DNA of 52,455 nucleotides from NCBI GenBank assembly GCA_024231905.1, contig JAAEQC010000117.1, positions 1 to 52,455 of the forward strand, in the 5' to 3' direction. The notes under the pieces are model-generated. The model was not told the origin of the DNA and ran no database searches. It saw only the letters and a program-made list of their open reading frames with translations. The stretch comes from a bacterium (lineage in GTDB: Bacteria; Krumholzibacteriota; Krumholzibacteriia; LZORAL124-64-63). Below are positions 17,834 to 26,084 of this stretch, piece after piece. The position numbers and the translations under genes were made by a program. Position 1 is the stretch's first letter. Each line of letters opens with the position of its first letter.

Positions 17834-19372
17834 TTAGCGGTGGCACCAGAACATTCGGACATGGAATTCTGCGTCCGGCAGCAAGGGGAAGTCCAGGGGT
17901 GGTCGCAGGTCCTCCACCCTGGCGAACTTCGCGGCCAACTGGGCCCGGTAGCGCCGGTGATCGCCGCCCCGGTGGTTGTTGGCGAAAAGGGCTTGCCCGG
18001 CCGGTCCGAGTAGGTGCGCCGACGCTTCCGCCAGGTGTGGCCACTCCTGCTGGAGGCCGAACCGGGCGCCACCCTTGCCCCCGGCGAAGACCGGCGGGTC
18101 GCACACCAATAGGTTCAAGGGCGTGAATTCGTCCGGCCGCTTGTCCTGGCGACGGAGCTGCCGCGCTAGCCACTTCCGCGCATCCTCCTGGACGAACTTC
18201 CCGCGTCCGGTCTCGTCCAGCCCGTTGGTAGCGAAGTTCCCTTTCCCCGTTTCGAGGCAGGCCTTGGCCGAGTCCACCGAGAAGACCACTTCGCAACCGG
18301 CGGCAGCAGCCACCACCGAGAACGAACAGGTGAAGGCGAAGAGGTTGGCCATGCGAGCGCCGACGGCGGCCTGGAAGAGGCGGCGGCGGGTGTCGCGCTG
18401 GTCCAGGAAGAGGCCCGTGTGCTGGGTGTGGAGCAGGTCGACCCGGTAGCGCAGGCCGTGTTCGACCACCGGGAAGACCGACGGGGGCGGGTCGCCGACC
18501 GTGCGCAGGTCGCTCACCAGGCCCTTGCGATGGGGGTCCCGGGCGTGGGCGCGGATCACCCCGCCCCGGCAGCCCGCGGCGGCGGCGACGCGGTCCAACC
18601 AAGGAGCCAGGCGGGTGTGGGCCTCGTCGGCGCCGGTGGTCTCGTCGAACCACACGGCGTTGAACCAGGGGCCGTAGACGTCGATGGCGGCGGGCAGGCC
18701 CGGGATCTCGTCCCGGTGGATGGCGCGCCGGGCGTCACTCACCTGGGCGGGCCAATCGCCGCGCCGCTCCTCGGCCACGGCCCAGGCCAGGTCGTCGGAG
18801 GTGGCGGCGGCGAAGGAGCCAGGGACCGGGCAGGCCATGGGTTCGGCCACTTCCGGCCACCGGACTTCCCGGCAGTGGAGAGCCAGGCGGGGCCAGGGCG
18901 AGCCGCCGTGCTCGTCGTCGCCCAGTAGGGGCAGGCCCGCGGCTGCGGCGTGGCGCCGGATCTGGTGTCGGCGGCCGCGGGTGATCTCGGCTTCCCAGCG
19001 GGTGACGTTACGGCCGGCCACTTCGCCCGCGCCCAGGCGTCGGAAGGCGGTGTGGGCGGGCTTGCCGTCCAGCGCGTCATCCCGCGCGAACTTGTCGGGC
19101 AGGTCGTGGCCGCTGTCGGCCAGGAAGACGTAGGTCTTGACGGCGGCGCCCGTCGCATGGATCTCCTCCGCCCGGGCAGCGGCAGCCGGGTTGCGGGCCA
19201 GCAGCAGCACGCCGCTGGTGCCGGCGTCCAGACGGGAGATCGGATGGGTTTCCAATGCGAGGTGGAGCTTCAGCCATTCCACCGCTCCCAGGACTCCCAC
19301 CCGCGGTCCGTGGGTCGGCATCCCAGCGGGTTTGGCCACGGCGAGCCAGCTCGCGTCCTCGTAGAGAATCAT
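17834..19372 (-). CDS. Fusion of RluA-type pseudouridine synthase and RlmI-like SAM methyltransferase
   Basis: A 512-residue protein with two rRNA-modification-type domains. Residues about 1-215 are a pseudouridine synthase with catalytic Asp49 in HPISRLDAGTSGVLLLAR and RGRRHQIRRH. Residues about 290-510 match class I RlmI/RlmK-like methyltransferases: TGLFLDQRDTRR, FAFTCSFSVVAAAAGCEV and CDPPVFA. It probably modifies RNA, perhaps 23S rRNA, at one or two sites; the target is unknown. The ATG at 19372 overlaps the TGA of the thioredoxin-like gene (ATGA), showing translational coupling. A far longer open frame to 20035 is antisense noise. Confidence 0.88.
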   Translation of the reverse strand: MILYEDASWLAVAKPAGMPTHGPRVGVLGAVEWLKLHLALETHPISRLDAGTSGVLLLARNPAAAARAEEIHATGAAVKTYVFLADSGHDLPDKFARDDALDGKPAHTAFRRLGAGEVAGRNVTRWEAEITRGRRHQIRRHAAAAGLPLLGDDEHGGSPWPRLALHCREVRWPEVAEPMACPVPGSFAAATSDDLAWAVAEERRGDWPAQVSDARRAIHRDEIPGLPAAIDVYGPWFNAVWFDETTGADEAHTRLAPWLDRVAAAAGCRGGVIRAHARDPHRKGLVSDLRTVGDPPPSVFPVVEHGLRYRVDLLHTQHTGLFLDQRDTRRRLFQAAVGARMANLFAFTCSFSVVAAAAGCEVVFSVDSAKACLETGKGNFATNGLDETGRGKFVQEDARKWLARQLRRQDKRPDEFTPLNLLVCDPPVFAGGKGGARFGLQQEWPHLAEASAHLLGPAGQALFANNHRGGDHRRYRAQLAAKFARVEDLRPPLDFPLLPDAEFHVRMFWCHR

Positions 19373-19974
19373 GGGCGGTCCAGGTGGCCGCGCAGCATGG
19401 CCACCAGTTCGGTGTCGAGGGTGGCGCCCCGGTCGCGTCCGTACCACAAGTGGAGACGTTCGAGCATTTCCGGCTTCTCCAGGCCCTCGGCCTTGGCCTG
19501 GTCGACCACGGCCTGGGCGGCGACGGGGCGCGGTCCCCAGCGGAAGAGTTCGGCGCCGCCTTCGTCGAAGGCCACCAGCACCGGGATGCTCCTTTTGCCA
19601 TCGGTCAGGAACTGGTCCATGATGTCGAGGTTCTCGTCCCGCAGGATCAGACGCAACTCCACCGACGGCATGGCGCCCGCCAGCACGGTGATGCAGGGCA
19701 GGCACTGGGCCGAGTCGCCGCACCAGGGTTCGGTGAGGACCATCCATAGCTGGGGAACTTCCACGCGGATGGCCAAGGCTGCCAACTCGTCCGACGGCCG
19801 CCAGTGGCGCAGGAGCCGCTGGGTGCGGTGGAGGTTGAGCTGGGTGGCTGCGTGCTTCTCGACGGCCTCGTCGTCCGCGGGGGGAACGGCAGCGGCCTGG
19901 TCGACCAGGAGATTCCGATAAGCGTCGGGGTCGAGCCCCTGGTGGGGACGGCGCTCGGCGAAGAACGAGGACAT
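19369..19974 (-). CDS. Thioredoxin-family protein with WCGDSAQ motif
   Basis: A 201-residue cytoplasmic thioredoxin-fold protein. The active-site region reads LTEPWCGDSAQCLPC, where the usual second Cys of CxxC is replaced by Ser (CGDS) and further cysteines follow at +6 and +9. The domain also has PSVELRLILRDENLDIMDQFLT and SIPVLVAFDE, with the cis-proline of the fold. WCGDSAQ thioredoxins of this type are known but poorly characterised. GGAGGT nine bases upstream supports the start at 19974. It is coupled to the downstream fusion enzyme and divergent from the EEP lipoprotein gene only 24 bases away. Confidence 0.85.
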   Translation of the reverse strand: MSSFFAERRPHQGLDPDAYRNLLVDQAAAVPPADDEAVEKHAATQLNLHRTQRLLRHWRPSDELAALAIRVEVPQLWMVLTEPWCGDSAQCLPCITVLAGAMPSVELRLILRDENLDIMDQFLTDGKRSIPVLVAFDEGGAELFRWGPRPVAAQAVVDQAKAEGLEKPEMLERLHLWYGRDRGATLDTELVAMLRGHLDRP

Positions 19975-19998
19975 GGAGTCCGCACCTCCGGACGGTGA

Positions 19999-20877
19999 AT
20001 GATGGCGAAGCGAAGCGGACGGCTGATCCCGGCACGGGTCGCGTTGCTGGCGGTCCTGGCGTGTGGTCTGTCCGGATGCGGCCTCTTCGCAGGATACGCG
20101 CCGGAGGACCTGCCCGTCCACCGCGGCCATGCCGGGCCGGCCGCTGTGCCCGCGCCCGACAGCCTGCGGGTCGTCAGCTGGAACATCAAGTATGGCGAGG
20201 CCATGGAGACAGCTTTGACCGAGCTGTGCGCCCACCCACGTCTGGCCGATCCCGATCTCTTGCTCGTCCAGGAAGTCTCCCCGGACGATGCCGCCCTGCT
20301 GGCGGACAGCCTGGGCCTGCACCACGTCTACCGCGCCGCCTCGGTCCATCCTCACAACGCCGAGCTCTTCGGCAACGCCGTGCTCAGCCGCTGGCCCATC
20401 GCCGGTCACCAGGTCCTGGTGCTGCCCCATCCCACCCCCGTGAGCGGACACCGGCGCGTGGCCGTGGCCGCGACCGTGGACCTGGGAGCGCGAGGCGAAC
20501 TGGTGGCCGTCTCGGTCCACACGGCGACCCTGGTGCTGGAGCAGGACAAGCGTTTCGACCAGGCCGCGGCGGTGCTCGACAGCCTGGATTTCGGCAGCCG
20601 TCCCGTCGTGGTGGCGGGGGATTTCAACACGGCTACCGGCTACGAGGTGACCCTCCTGCGCCGCCTGGCCCGCAAGCGGGGCTTCACCCAGGTGCACCTG
20701 CCGGCGGGACCCACGGTGACTAAATTCCTGGGGGAGATGGCCGGCCGGGAACTCGTTCTGGACCACGTGCTGGTGCGCGATCTGGAAGCCGGAGCCCGGG
20801 GCGTGGTGCGCACCACCACCGCCAGCGATCACTTCCCCGTGTGGGCCGTCCTGGCCGCTCCCCGCAAACAGGAGTAA
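19999..20877 (+). CDS. Endonuclease/exonuclease/phosphatase-family lipoprotein
   Basis: A 292-residue lipoprotein with signal sequence and lipobox LSGCG (Cys27). The EEP fold shows VSWNIKYGE, LLLVQEVSPDD (metal Glu), GDFNTATGY, DHVLVRD and SDHFPVWAV. It is likely a metal-dependent phosphodiesterase or nuclease facing the periplasm; the substrate is unknown. ATG codons at 19999 and 20002 are both possible starts and there is no strong ribosome site. Because only 24 bases separate it from the divergent thioredoxin gene, its promoter probably lies within that gene. Confidence 0.87.
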   Translation: MMAKRSGRLIPARVALLAVLACGLSGCGLFAGYAPEDLPVHRGHAGPAAVPAPDSLRVVSWNIKYGEAMETALTELCAHPRLADPDLLLVQEVSPDDAALLADSLGLHHVYRAASVHPHNAELFGNAVLSRWPIAGHQVLVLPHPTPVSGHRRVAVAATVDLGARGELVAVSVHTATLVLEQDKRFDQAAAVLDSLDFGSRPVVVAGDFNTATGYEVTLLRRLARKRGFTQVHLPAGPTVTKFLGEMAGRELVLDHVLVRDLEAGARGVVRTTTASDHFPVWAVLAAPRKQE

Positions 20878-20948
20878 CGTCCGCCGCCGCGACTATCGTA
20901 TATTGAGCCCTGGCGACCAACATGCCGACTGGGCAGGGCAACCGATAC

Positions 20949-23156
20949 ATGAACACATCCGAAGATTTCGCAGCACCGTTCCGCCTGGACCGGTGGCTCG
21001 TGCAGCCCGAGCTGAACCGGGTCCAGGGACCCGACGGCGAGGTGGGCCTCGAACCGCGGGTCATGCTCGTGCTCGTCCGCCTGGCCCGGAAGCCCGGCCG
21101 CGTGGTCACCCGTGACGAATTGCTGGACGAGGTGTGGGGCGATACCATCGTCGGCGAGGAGAACCTCACCCGCGCCATCAGCGACCTGCGCCGGGTGCTG
21201 GGGGACAACGCCCGCCGCCCCACCTACATCGAGACCGTCCGCAACCACGGTTACCGGCTGGTGGCGCCGGTGGCGCCGGCCGAGGCGCAGGCGTTGTCGC
21301 CAACGCCGCCGCCCGCGGCGCCGCCGGAGACCTCGGAACCACCCGTCGCGCCGGAACCCGCACCGTCGCTCTCCCGCGGCCGCCACCTGCCCTGGGGAAC
21401 GATCATCGCCGTGCTGGTGATCGTGGTTCTCCTGGTGGGCCAACGCTTCCTGCCTCGGGACGATCCGGCCCCGGCCGGCCTGCCCACCCAGACGTCCTTC
21501 GCCCCGGCCCGGTCCGTGCCCCTGACCAGTTACGCCGGCTACGAGCGCCACCCGGCCCTTTCGACCGACGGCACGCGGGTGGCCTTCGTCTGGACCGGCC
21601 ACGACGACGGTCCGCCCAGCGTGTGGATCAAGCAGCGCGACTCGGAAACGCCGCTGCGGCTCAGCGATGCTCCCGGCTGGGCCGCCTGGCCCGTGTGGCG
21701 TCCCGACGGCCAGGCGGTGGCCTGGGTGCAGGCCGACTGGGACAGTTCCGAGATCCGCGTGGTGCCCGCCCTGGGCGGCGCCGACCGCACCCTCTTTTCC
21801 GTGCGCGGCCCCATCGCTGGTCTGGACTGGTCCCCGGACGGGAAGCAGCTCGTCTTCTCCAGCCGGGACACCACCACCGGCGGCCACCGCATCCAGCTGC
21901 TGGACCTGGCCACCCTGGCGGTCACACCCCTGGCGGCCGACCGGCCCACCGGGGTGAGTGACGTCCAGCCCCGGTTTGCGCCCGACGGTCGGCGCCTGAC
22001 CTGGATCGGCCTCGAGGGCGCCGGCGGCAGCAGTCTGTGGGTGGGAGAAACGGCGACGGCGGCGACCCGGCAGCTCCTGACCGGACCGGCCAACCTCGAG
22101 GGCGCTGCCTGGACCGCCGCCGGCGACGGCCTCATCTTCGCGGCCGCCCCGGCGGGCATGTACCAGTTGTGGCTGCTGGACCTGGCCGGTGGCGGATCCC
22201 GCCGTCTGACAGGTGCCGGCGACTTCGCTTGGAATCCTTCGGTGGCCCGGGGCACGGGCGATCTGGTCTACGAGCAGGTGCGGGTGGACCGCGACCTGTG
22301 GCGGGTCCGAATCCTGGAAAAAGAGCCCTGGCGCCTGGAGACCGCACCCTTCCTGGCCTCCACCCGCTGGGATTACGAGGCGGATTACAGTCCCGACGGC
22401 CGCAGCATCGCCTTCGTTTCCGCCCGCAGCGGCGCGCCCGAGTTATGGGTGTGCGACCGGGACGGCACCGACCCGCGCCGGCTGACCACCTTCGGGGGCG
22501 ACGCCGTCACCCATCCGCGCTGGTCCCCGGACGGACGCAGGGTGGCCTGCAACATCCTGGGGGGCGGCGGCTCACGGGTGGTCCTGGTGGCGGTACGCGG
22601 CGGACCAGCGGTGGAATTGACGGCCCCCGCGGACGCCGAACTGCTCTCCGGCTGGCACCCGGACGGGGAATCGGTTCTGGTGACGGGCGAAGTGGACGGT
22701 GTGCGCAGCCTCCTACGCCGGCCGACCGAATCCGGCGAACGGGCCGAATTGCTGCGCCGGGGCGTCATCGCCGCCAGCGCCGACGCCACCGGCAGGCTCT
22801 TTTTCGTGGCCGGGGCCCGGGCGGGCGTATGGCAGGTGCCCCTGGATAGTCCTTCAGCCGAGGCCGAACTGGTGATCCCAGGCCTGGCGCCCTTCGAAGG
22901 GCGCAACTGGCGCCTGGTGGAACAGGAGATCTACTGGGTCATGCACGGCGCCGGCGGGAGCTTCCTTATGCTCCATGATCTGGCCGCCGGCCGCTCATCG
23001 ATCCTGACGGATCTGCCGGGCCGGGAGGGGGACGGACTGGCCGTGGCTCCGGACGCCCACGCGGTGATCTACCCCCGGAGCGGTCCGGCCGAAGGCGATC
23101 TCATGCTCATTGGACGGGAATACCTGATTCCGGGCCCATCTTCACTTGCTGAGTAA
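20949..23156 (+). CDS. Membrane regulator: OmpR-type winged helix, one TM helix, PD40 propeller
   Basis: A 735-residue CadC-like one-component regulator. The N-terminal winged helix (about 5-105) includes LEPRVMLVLVRLARKPGRVV, DELLDEVWG and YIETVRNHGYRLVAPV. A Pro/Ala-rich linker leads to a membrane helix (about 151-168, TIIAVLVIVVLLVGQRF) and then a TolB/WD40-like beta-propeller with repeated WSPDGR or YSPDGR motifs. DNA binding is cytoplasmic and sensing periplasmic. I place the start at 20949 with GGGCAGGG upstream; 20922 is possible. It is the only gene in its transcript. Confidence 0.88.
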   Translation: MNTSEDFAAPFRLDRWLVQPELNRVQGPDGEVGLEPRVMLVLVRLARKPGRVVTRDELLDEVWGDTIVGEENLTRAISDLRRVLGDNARRPTYIETVRNHGYRLVAPVAPAEAQALSPTPPPAAPPETSEPPVAPEPAPSLSRGRHLPWGTIIAVLVIVVLLVGQRFLPRDDPAPAGLPTQTSFAPARSVPLTSYAGYERHPALSTDGTRVAFVWTGHDDGPPSVWIKQRDSETPLRLSDAPGWAAWPVWRPDGQAVAWVQADWDSSEIRVVPALGGADRTLFSVRGPIAGLDWSPDGKQLVFSSRDTTTGGHRIQLLDLATLAVTPLAADRPTGVSDVQPRFAPDGRRLTWIGLEGAGGSSLWVGETATAATRQLLTGPANLEGAAWTAAGDGLIFAAAPAGMYQLWLLDLAGGGSRRLTGAGDFAWNPSVARGTGDLVYEQVRVDRDLWRVRILEKEPWRLETAPFLASTRWDYEADYSPDGRSIAFVSARSGAPELWVCDRDGTDPRRLTTFGGDAVTHPRWSPDGRRVACNILGGGGSRVVLVAVRGGPAVELTAPADAELLSGWHPDGESVLVTGEVDGVRSLLRRPTESGERAELLRRGVIAASADATGRLFFVAGARAGVWQVPLDSPSAEAELVIPGLAPFEGRNWRLVEQEIYWVMHGAGGSFLMLHDLAAGRSSILTDLPGREGDGLAVAPDAHAVIYPRSGPAEGDLMLIGREYLIPGPSSLAE

Positions 23157-23268
23157 CTTGCTGTACTGAAACGAGTTGCATGTCGGGAAGCCGATCTTCA
23201 CCTCATCCTCAGTCCATCCTCAGGCGCGCCCGCTCGAAATCGCCTTTTATGACACCCGTGGACGCCGC

Positions 23269-23289
23269 CGGGGTACACACCCCGATTTT
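23269..23289 (+). terminator. Weak rho-independent terminator
   Basis: CGGGGT (23269-23274) pairs with ACCCCG (23279-23284) around a four-base loop and is followed by ATTTTC. It lies about 110 bases after the winged-helix/propeller gene. Confidence 0.5.
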
Positions 23290-23654
23290 CGAAAACCGGC
23301 GGCGCCCACGAAGCAGGAGGTCGGATCGTCATGTTCCGGGCGCCACAATTCATCGGGATCCTCATTCACCTGGTCGCCGAATGGATCCCGGGGCGAGTCG
23401 GAACCGGCACCGAACGCGCAGCCAACCGGGAATCATGCCCCCCCGGTGCGCGGTTCGTCGGACCGCCGCGGAGCGATCCGGCCTTCTGTTCTAAAACCCG
23501 AGCTTAGGCGGCGTAGCGGTCGGCCCGTACCGGATTTGGACGGTTCCGATCCCCCTCGGCCCCAAAAGGACGGGCCGGCCGCACGATCCGCCCCAAGGAC
23601 CCGGACTTGATTCCCGGGCGAACGATGAAAGGCTCCAGCGGCGTGCAGGAGCGA

Positions 23655-23690
23655 CGAAGGCCCCGGAGGGTGGCTCCCCCGGGGCCTTCG
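23655..23690. terminator. Bidirectional hairpin before the sigma factor stop
   Basis: Perfect 12-base arms CGAAGGCCCCGG (23655-23666) and CCGGGGCCTTCG (23679-23690). It lies 37 bases downstream of the minus-strand sigma gene and shows no T-run. Confidence 0.6.
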
Positions 23691-23727
23691 TCTGTCCGGC
23701 CTGACCGGACATCTATGATCAAGCCCG

Positions 23728-24582
23728 TCAGCCGAGGTGTTCGGCCAGGACGGGTCCTCGCGTACCGTTGCGCAATTTGGCGAAGGCCCGATTCCGCAAT
23801 TGCCTTACCCGTTCCCTCGACAATCGGATCGTTTCCCCGATGGCCTCCAGGGACATAGTCGGCGTGTCCTCCAGCCCGTAGTAGTGGGTAATGATGAGTC
23901 GCTCGCGCGAGTCCAGGTGGTCCAGGGCCCGGGAGAGATCCGTCTCCAGCTGGGTCCGCTCGGAGGAGTCCACGGGGAGGAGCGCGTCGTCGTCGGGCAG
24001 GGTCTCGGCCAGGGTTGGCGCGTCGGGGTGTACGGTGACGTCAAGGGGGATGTTCGGCCGGTTGGCGGCGCGGATACGCGCCACATTGGCGACCGAGACG
24101 TCCACCGCACCCGCCAGGTCCTCGTCGGACACCTGGCCCATCTTGGCCTGCTCGATGCGGCGCTCCTCCCGCAGGATACGCGACGCCTGACGGGCCCGGT
24201 TGGCCGGCAGGCGCACGGTGCGGGTCTGATCCTGGAGAGCGGACTGGATGGTCTGGCGGATCCACCACACGGCGTAGGTGACGAAGCGGAACTCCCGCCG
24301 CTCGTCGAAGCGCTTGGCGGCGGTGATGAGGCCCACGTTGCCCTCAGCGATGAGGTCCATGATGCTCAAACCGCGGCCCAGGAAGCGTTTGGCGATGCTC
24401 ATCACGAAACGGAGATTGGCGTTGACCAGGGCGTTCAGGGCCTCCTGGTCCCCTTCGCGGGCGCGGCGGGCCAGGTCTGCCTCCTCCTGCCGGGTCAGCA
24501 GGTCGAAGCGCCCGATGGTCTGCAGATAGATCTTCAGGGCCGGATCGTGCCGTCGGTCGTGGTTGGTTTCCGTTTCATGCAT
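23728..24582 (-). CDS. RNA polymerase sigma factor, RpoD-like (group 1/2)
   Basis: A 284-residue sigma-70 family protein with region 1.2 (DPALKIYLQTIGRFDLLTRQEEADLARRA), region 2 (LRFVMSIAKRFLGRGLSIMDLIAEGNVGL and FVTYAVWWIRQTI), region 3 and region 4 (MSLEAIGETIRLSRERVRQLRNRAFAKLR). The lack of region 1.1 and the short length suggest a group 2 or alternative vegetative-type sigma rather than the main RpoD, though some phyla have short primary sigmas. The ATG at 24582 follows GGGAG. A longer frame to 24831 lacks composition support. It faces the cysteine-rich protein gene across a 250-base divergent promoter region. Confidence 0.93.
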   Translation of the reverse strand: MHETETNHDRRHDPALKIYLQTIGRFDLLTRQEEADLARRAREGDQEALNALVNANLRFVMSIAKRFLGRGLSIMDLIAEGNVGLITAAKRFDERREFRFVTYAVWWIRQTIQSALQDQTRTVRLPANRARQASRILREERRIEQAKMGQVSDEDLAGAVDVSVANVARIRAANRPNIPLDVTVHPDAPTLAETLPDDDALLPVDSSERTQLETDLSRALDHLDSRERLIITHYYGLEDTPTMSLEAIGETIRLSRERVRQLRNRAFAKLRNGTRGPVLAEHLG

Positions 24583-24661
24583 CGTTGTGGCTCCCGTCTG
24601 GCCTTGGCGTTTCCTGGGGTCGCCAGGTTCTACGAGGCTCACAGGGGCATGTGACCGGGTG

Positions 24662-24689
24662 TTGACTGAAAATGAACTCTCAATATTCT
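24662..24689 (+). promoter_or_regulatory. Candidate promoter, distal, for the cysteine-rich protein gene
   Basis: TTGACT (24662-24667), 16-base spacer, TATTCT (24684-24689). Leader of about 135 bases. Confidence 0.4.
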
Positions 24690-24700
24690 GCAATTGGGGA

Positions 24701-24729
24701 CTGGCCGAACGGGGAACCGATCCTATACT
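24701..24729 (+). promoter_or_regulatory. Candidate promoter, proximal, for the cysteine-rich protein gene
   Basis: CTGGCC (24701-24706), 17-base spacer, TATACT (24724-24729). The -10 box is strong and the -35 box weak. Confidence 0.35.
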
Positions 24730-24833
24730 GACGGCGTATGACTTCGACTCCGAACTCCACCGGCAGTGGAATAGTGGGGGATGCCCCCCGGTAACGGGTC
24801 CGGGCCTGGGCCCGGCACGCGAAAGGAACAACC

Positions 24834-25433
24834 ATGAAGCGAGTTGCCTACGCTCTCGTGACGGCTCTGGCGCTGGTCGCCTTGCTGTCCACCGCCGCCC
24901 TGGCCGATTGTGGCTCTTGTGGTGGCGACAAGCACGCGAAGAAGGTCAAGGGCTCGGTCGAGAAGGTCAAAGCCGAGATGGGCAAGTGCTGCGTCGCGGC
25001 CGCCAAGGCCGGCAAGGGCTGTTGCGGCAAGAGTGCCGACGAGGTCAAGGCTGCCTTCGCCAAGCAGAAGGCCAACTGCAGCGCCAGTTGCGCTGCTGCC
25101 GCGGGCTGCTCCGTCGCCGAGAAGGCCGGCTGCGTCGCCACCGAGGCTGCCATGAAGGATATGCACAAGTGCTGCGCCGCCGCCCTCAAGGAAGGCAAGG
25201 GCTGCTGTGGTAAGGACGCCAAGGCCCTGAAGGCGGGCTTCGAGGAGAAGGTCGCCAAGCACCAGGCGGACTACGCCGTGAAGGTCGGCATGCACAAGTG
25301 CTGCGCCAAGTCCCTCACCGAGGGCAAGGGTTGCTGTGGCAAGGATGCCGAGGCCCTGAAGGCCAACTTCGAGGAGAAGGTCAAGAAGGCCGAGAAGAAG
25401 AAGCTGGCGGACAAGGCGAAGGCCTCGCTGTAG
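24834..25433 (+). CDS. Secreted cysteine-rich repeat protein (KCC...GKGCCGK repeats)
   Basis: A 199-residue protein with a signal peptide ending ALA-DCGSC. The mature chain of about 175 residues has 18 cysteines. Three repeats carry the pattern KCC-x6-GKGCCGK-x-A...KAxF, at about 51-75, 112-140 and 155-183; a central stretch has four further cysteines (82, 86, 92, 100). The last two repeats match at 25 of 30 residues and about 76 of 90 bases, so they arose by recent duplication. It is Lys-rich and probably basic. Cys-Cys pairs beside Gly-Lys suggest metal binding or disulfide cross-linking, but this is a guess. I recognise no family. Confidence 0.8.
   Translation: MKRVAYALVTALALVALLSTAALADCGSCGGDKHAKKVKGSVEKVKAEMGKCCVAAAKAGKGCCGKSADEVKAAFAKQKANCSASCAAAAGCSVAEKAGCVATEAAMKDMHKCCAAALKEGKGCCGKDAKALKAGFEEKVAKHQADYAVKVGMHKCCAKSLTEGKGCCGKDAEALKANFEEKVKKAEKKKLADKAKASL
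25164..25382 (+). repeat. Tandem-type internal repeats in the cysteine-rich gene
   Basis: Copies at 25164-25253 and 25293-25382, 90 bases each, spaced 129 bases apart, differ at about 14 positions by hand count. A third, more diverged copy begins near 24984. Confidence 0.8.
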
Positions 25434-25471
25434 AGCGGGTCCTTTTTCTTTCCAGCCTGATTCGGATAAAG

Positions 25472-25502
25472 GAACGCGGGAGCCGTCGAGGCTCCCGCGT
25501 TC
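25472..25502. terminator. Hairpin terminator after the cysteine-rich gene
   Basis: Perfect 13-base arms (25472-25484 and 25490-25502) with a five-base loop, then TTCGTTGT on the plus strand. It also lies just past the end of the opposing pseudogene. Confidence 0.75.
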
Positions 25503-25523
25503 TTCGTTGTCCCGGACTGGCGG

Positions 25524-25881
25524 CTAGCGGACCAGGCTCATCTTGGCCACGCTGCCGGCCTGTTCGCCGTCCACCAGCAGGCGCGCGAAGTAGGCGCCGC
25601 TGGGGACCGCGCGGCCGGCCTGGTCGGTGCCGCGCCAGGTACTCTCGTGGCGTCCGGCCTCGCGGTCAGGGCGACGGCGGCGGCAGTGGCAGATCGAGAG
25701 CGTCGACACTGCGGGACGCGGCCGCATCGAAACCGAAGGCCAATTCGATGGTCGGCTGATCGGGAGTGTCGATGGTGCAGGTGGCGAGGATGTCCTGGGC
25801 CACCGCGGAACTCGCCAGAGCGAGGATGGCCGCGATCGCCTGAGCCCGGATCAAAATGTGCCGAAATCCCAACATCGCCAT
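25524..25881 (-). pseudogene. Remnant of a secreted protein with FlgD-like C-terminal domain, internal deletion plus frameshift
   Basis: From 25881 the minus strand reads a signal peptide and the start of a mature protein (71 residues; SSAVAQDILATCTIDTP, ending DALDLPLPPPSP), then stops at 25666. A second frame, shifted by one, encodes GRHESTWRGTDQAG, then VPSGAYFARL and MSLVR-stop at 25524. That is the typical end of a FlgD-Ig-like C-terminal domain of secreted proteins in this kind of lineage. The N-terminal and C-terminal ends thus belong to one kind of gene whose middle is missing. GAAGG precedes the start. I infer a decayed gene, though a sequencing or assembly error at 25666-25690 could also explain the shift. 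Confidence 0.6.
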
Positions 25882-26084
25882 GGAACCTTCAAATGGGGTC
25901 ACGATGCCGGATATTCCATTCGGTAGTGGTACCGGGGTCAATGGCCCCGCGGTCCCGGGAGAGCATCTTTCCGCTTCCCGTTCTGGTTCGAAGCCCCTCG
26001 ATGACTTATCTTCATCAACGGCGCGACCGGTCACGGGCCCGTCGCCCACCCGTCCGCCCAGGTTTTCTAGAGGGGGCTTGTGCC

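Larger units (their letters stand above)
23157..23727. other. Intergenic region between convergent genes
   Basis: About 570 bases with two hairpin terminators (23269-23289 and 23655-23690). The stretch in between has no frame with a ribosome site or plausible composition. I see no other structure in it. Confidence 0.55.

Noticed and set aside
19373..20035. N-terminal extension of the pseudouridine synthase-methyltransferase gene
   Set aside because: The extension lies over the thioredoxin-like gene in another frame, is Arg/Pro-rich and lacks a ribosome site.
23157..23727. Small gene in the region after the propeller regulator
   Set aside because: Open frames on both strands are Arg/Pro-rich and have no ribosome site.
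25666..25668. TGA in the broken secreted gene as a second selenocysteine codon
   Set aside because: The sequence after it in the same frame does not continue any family; a frameshift explains it better.
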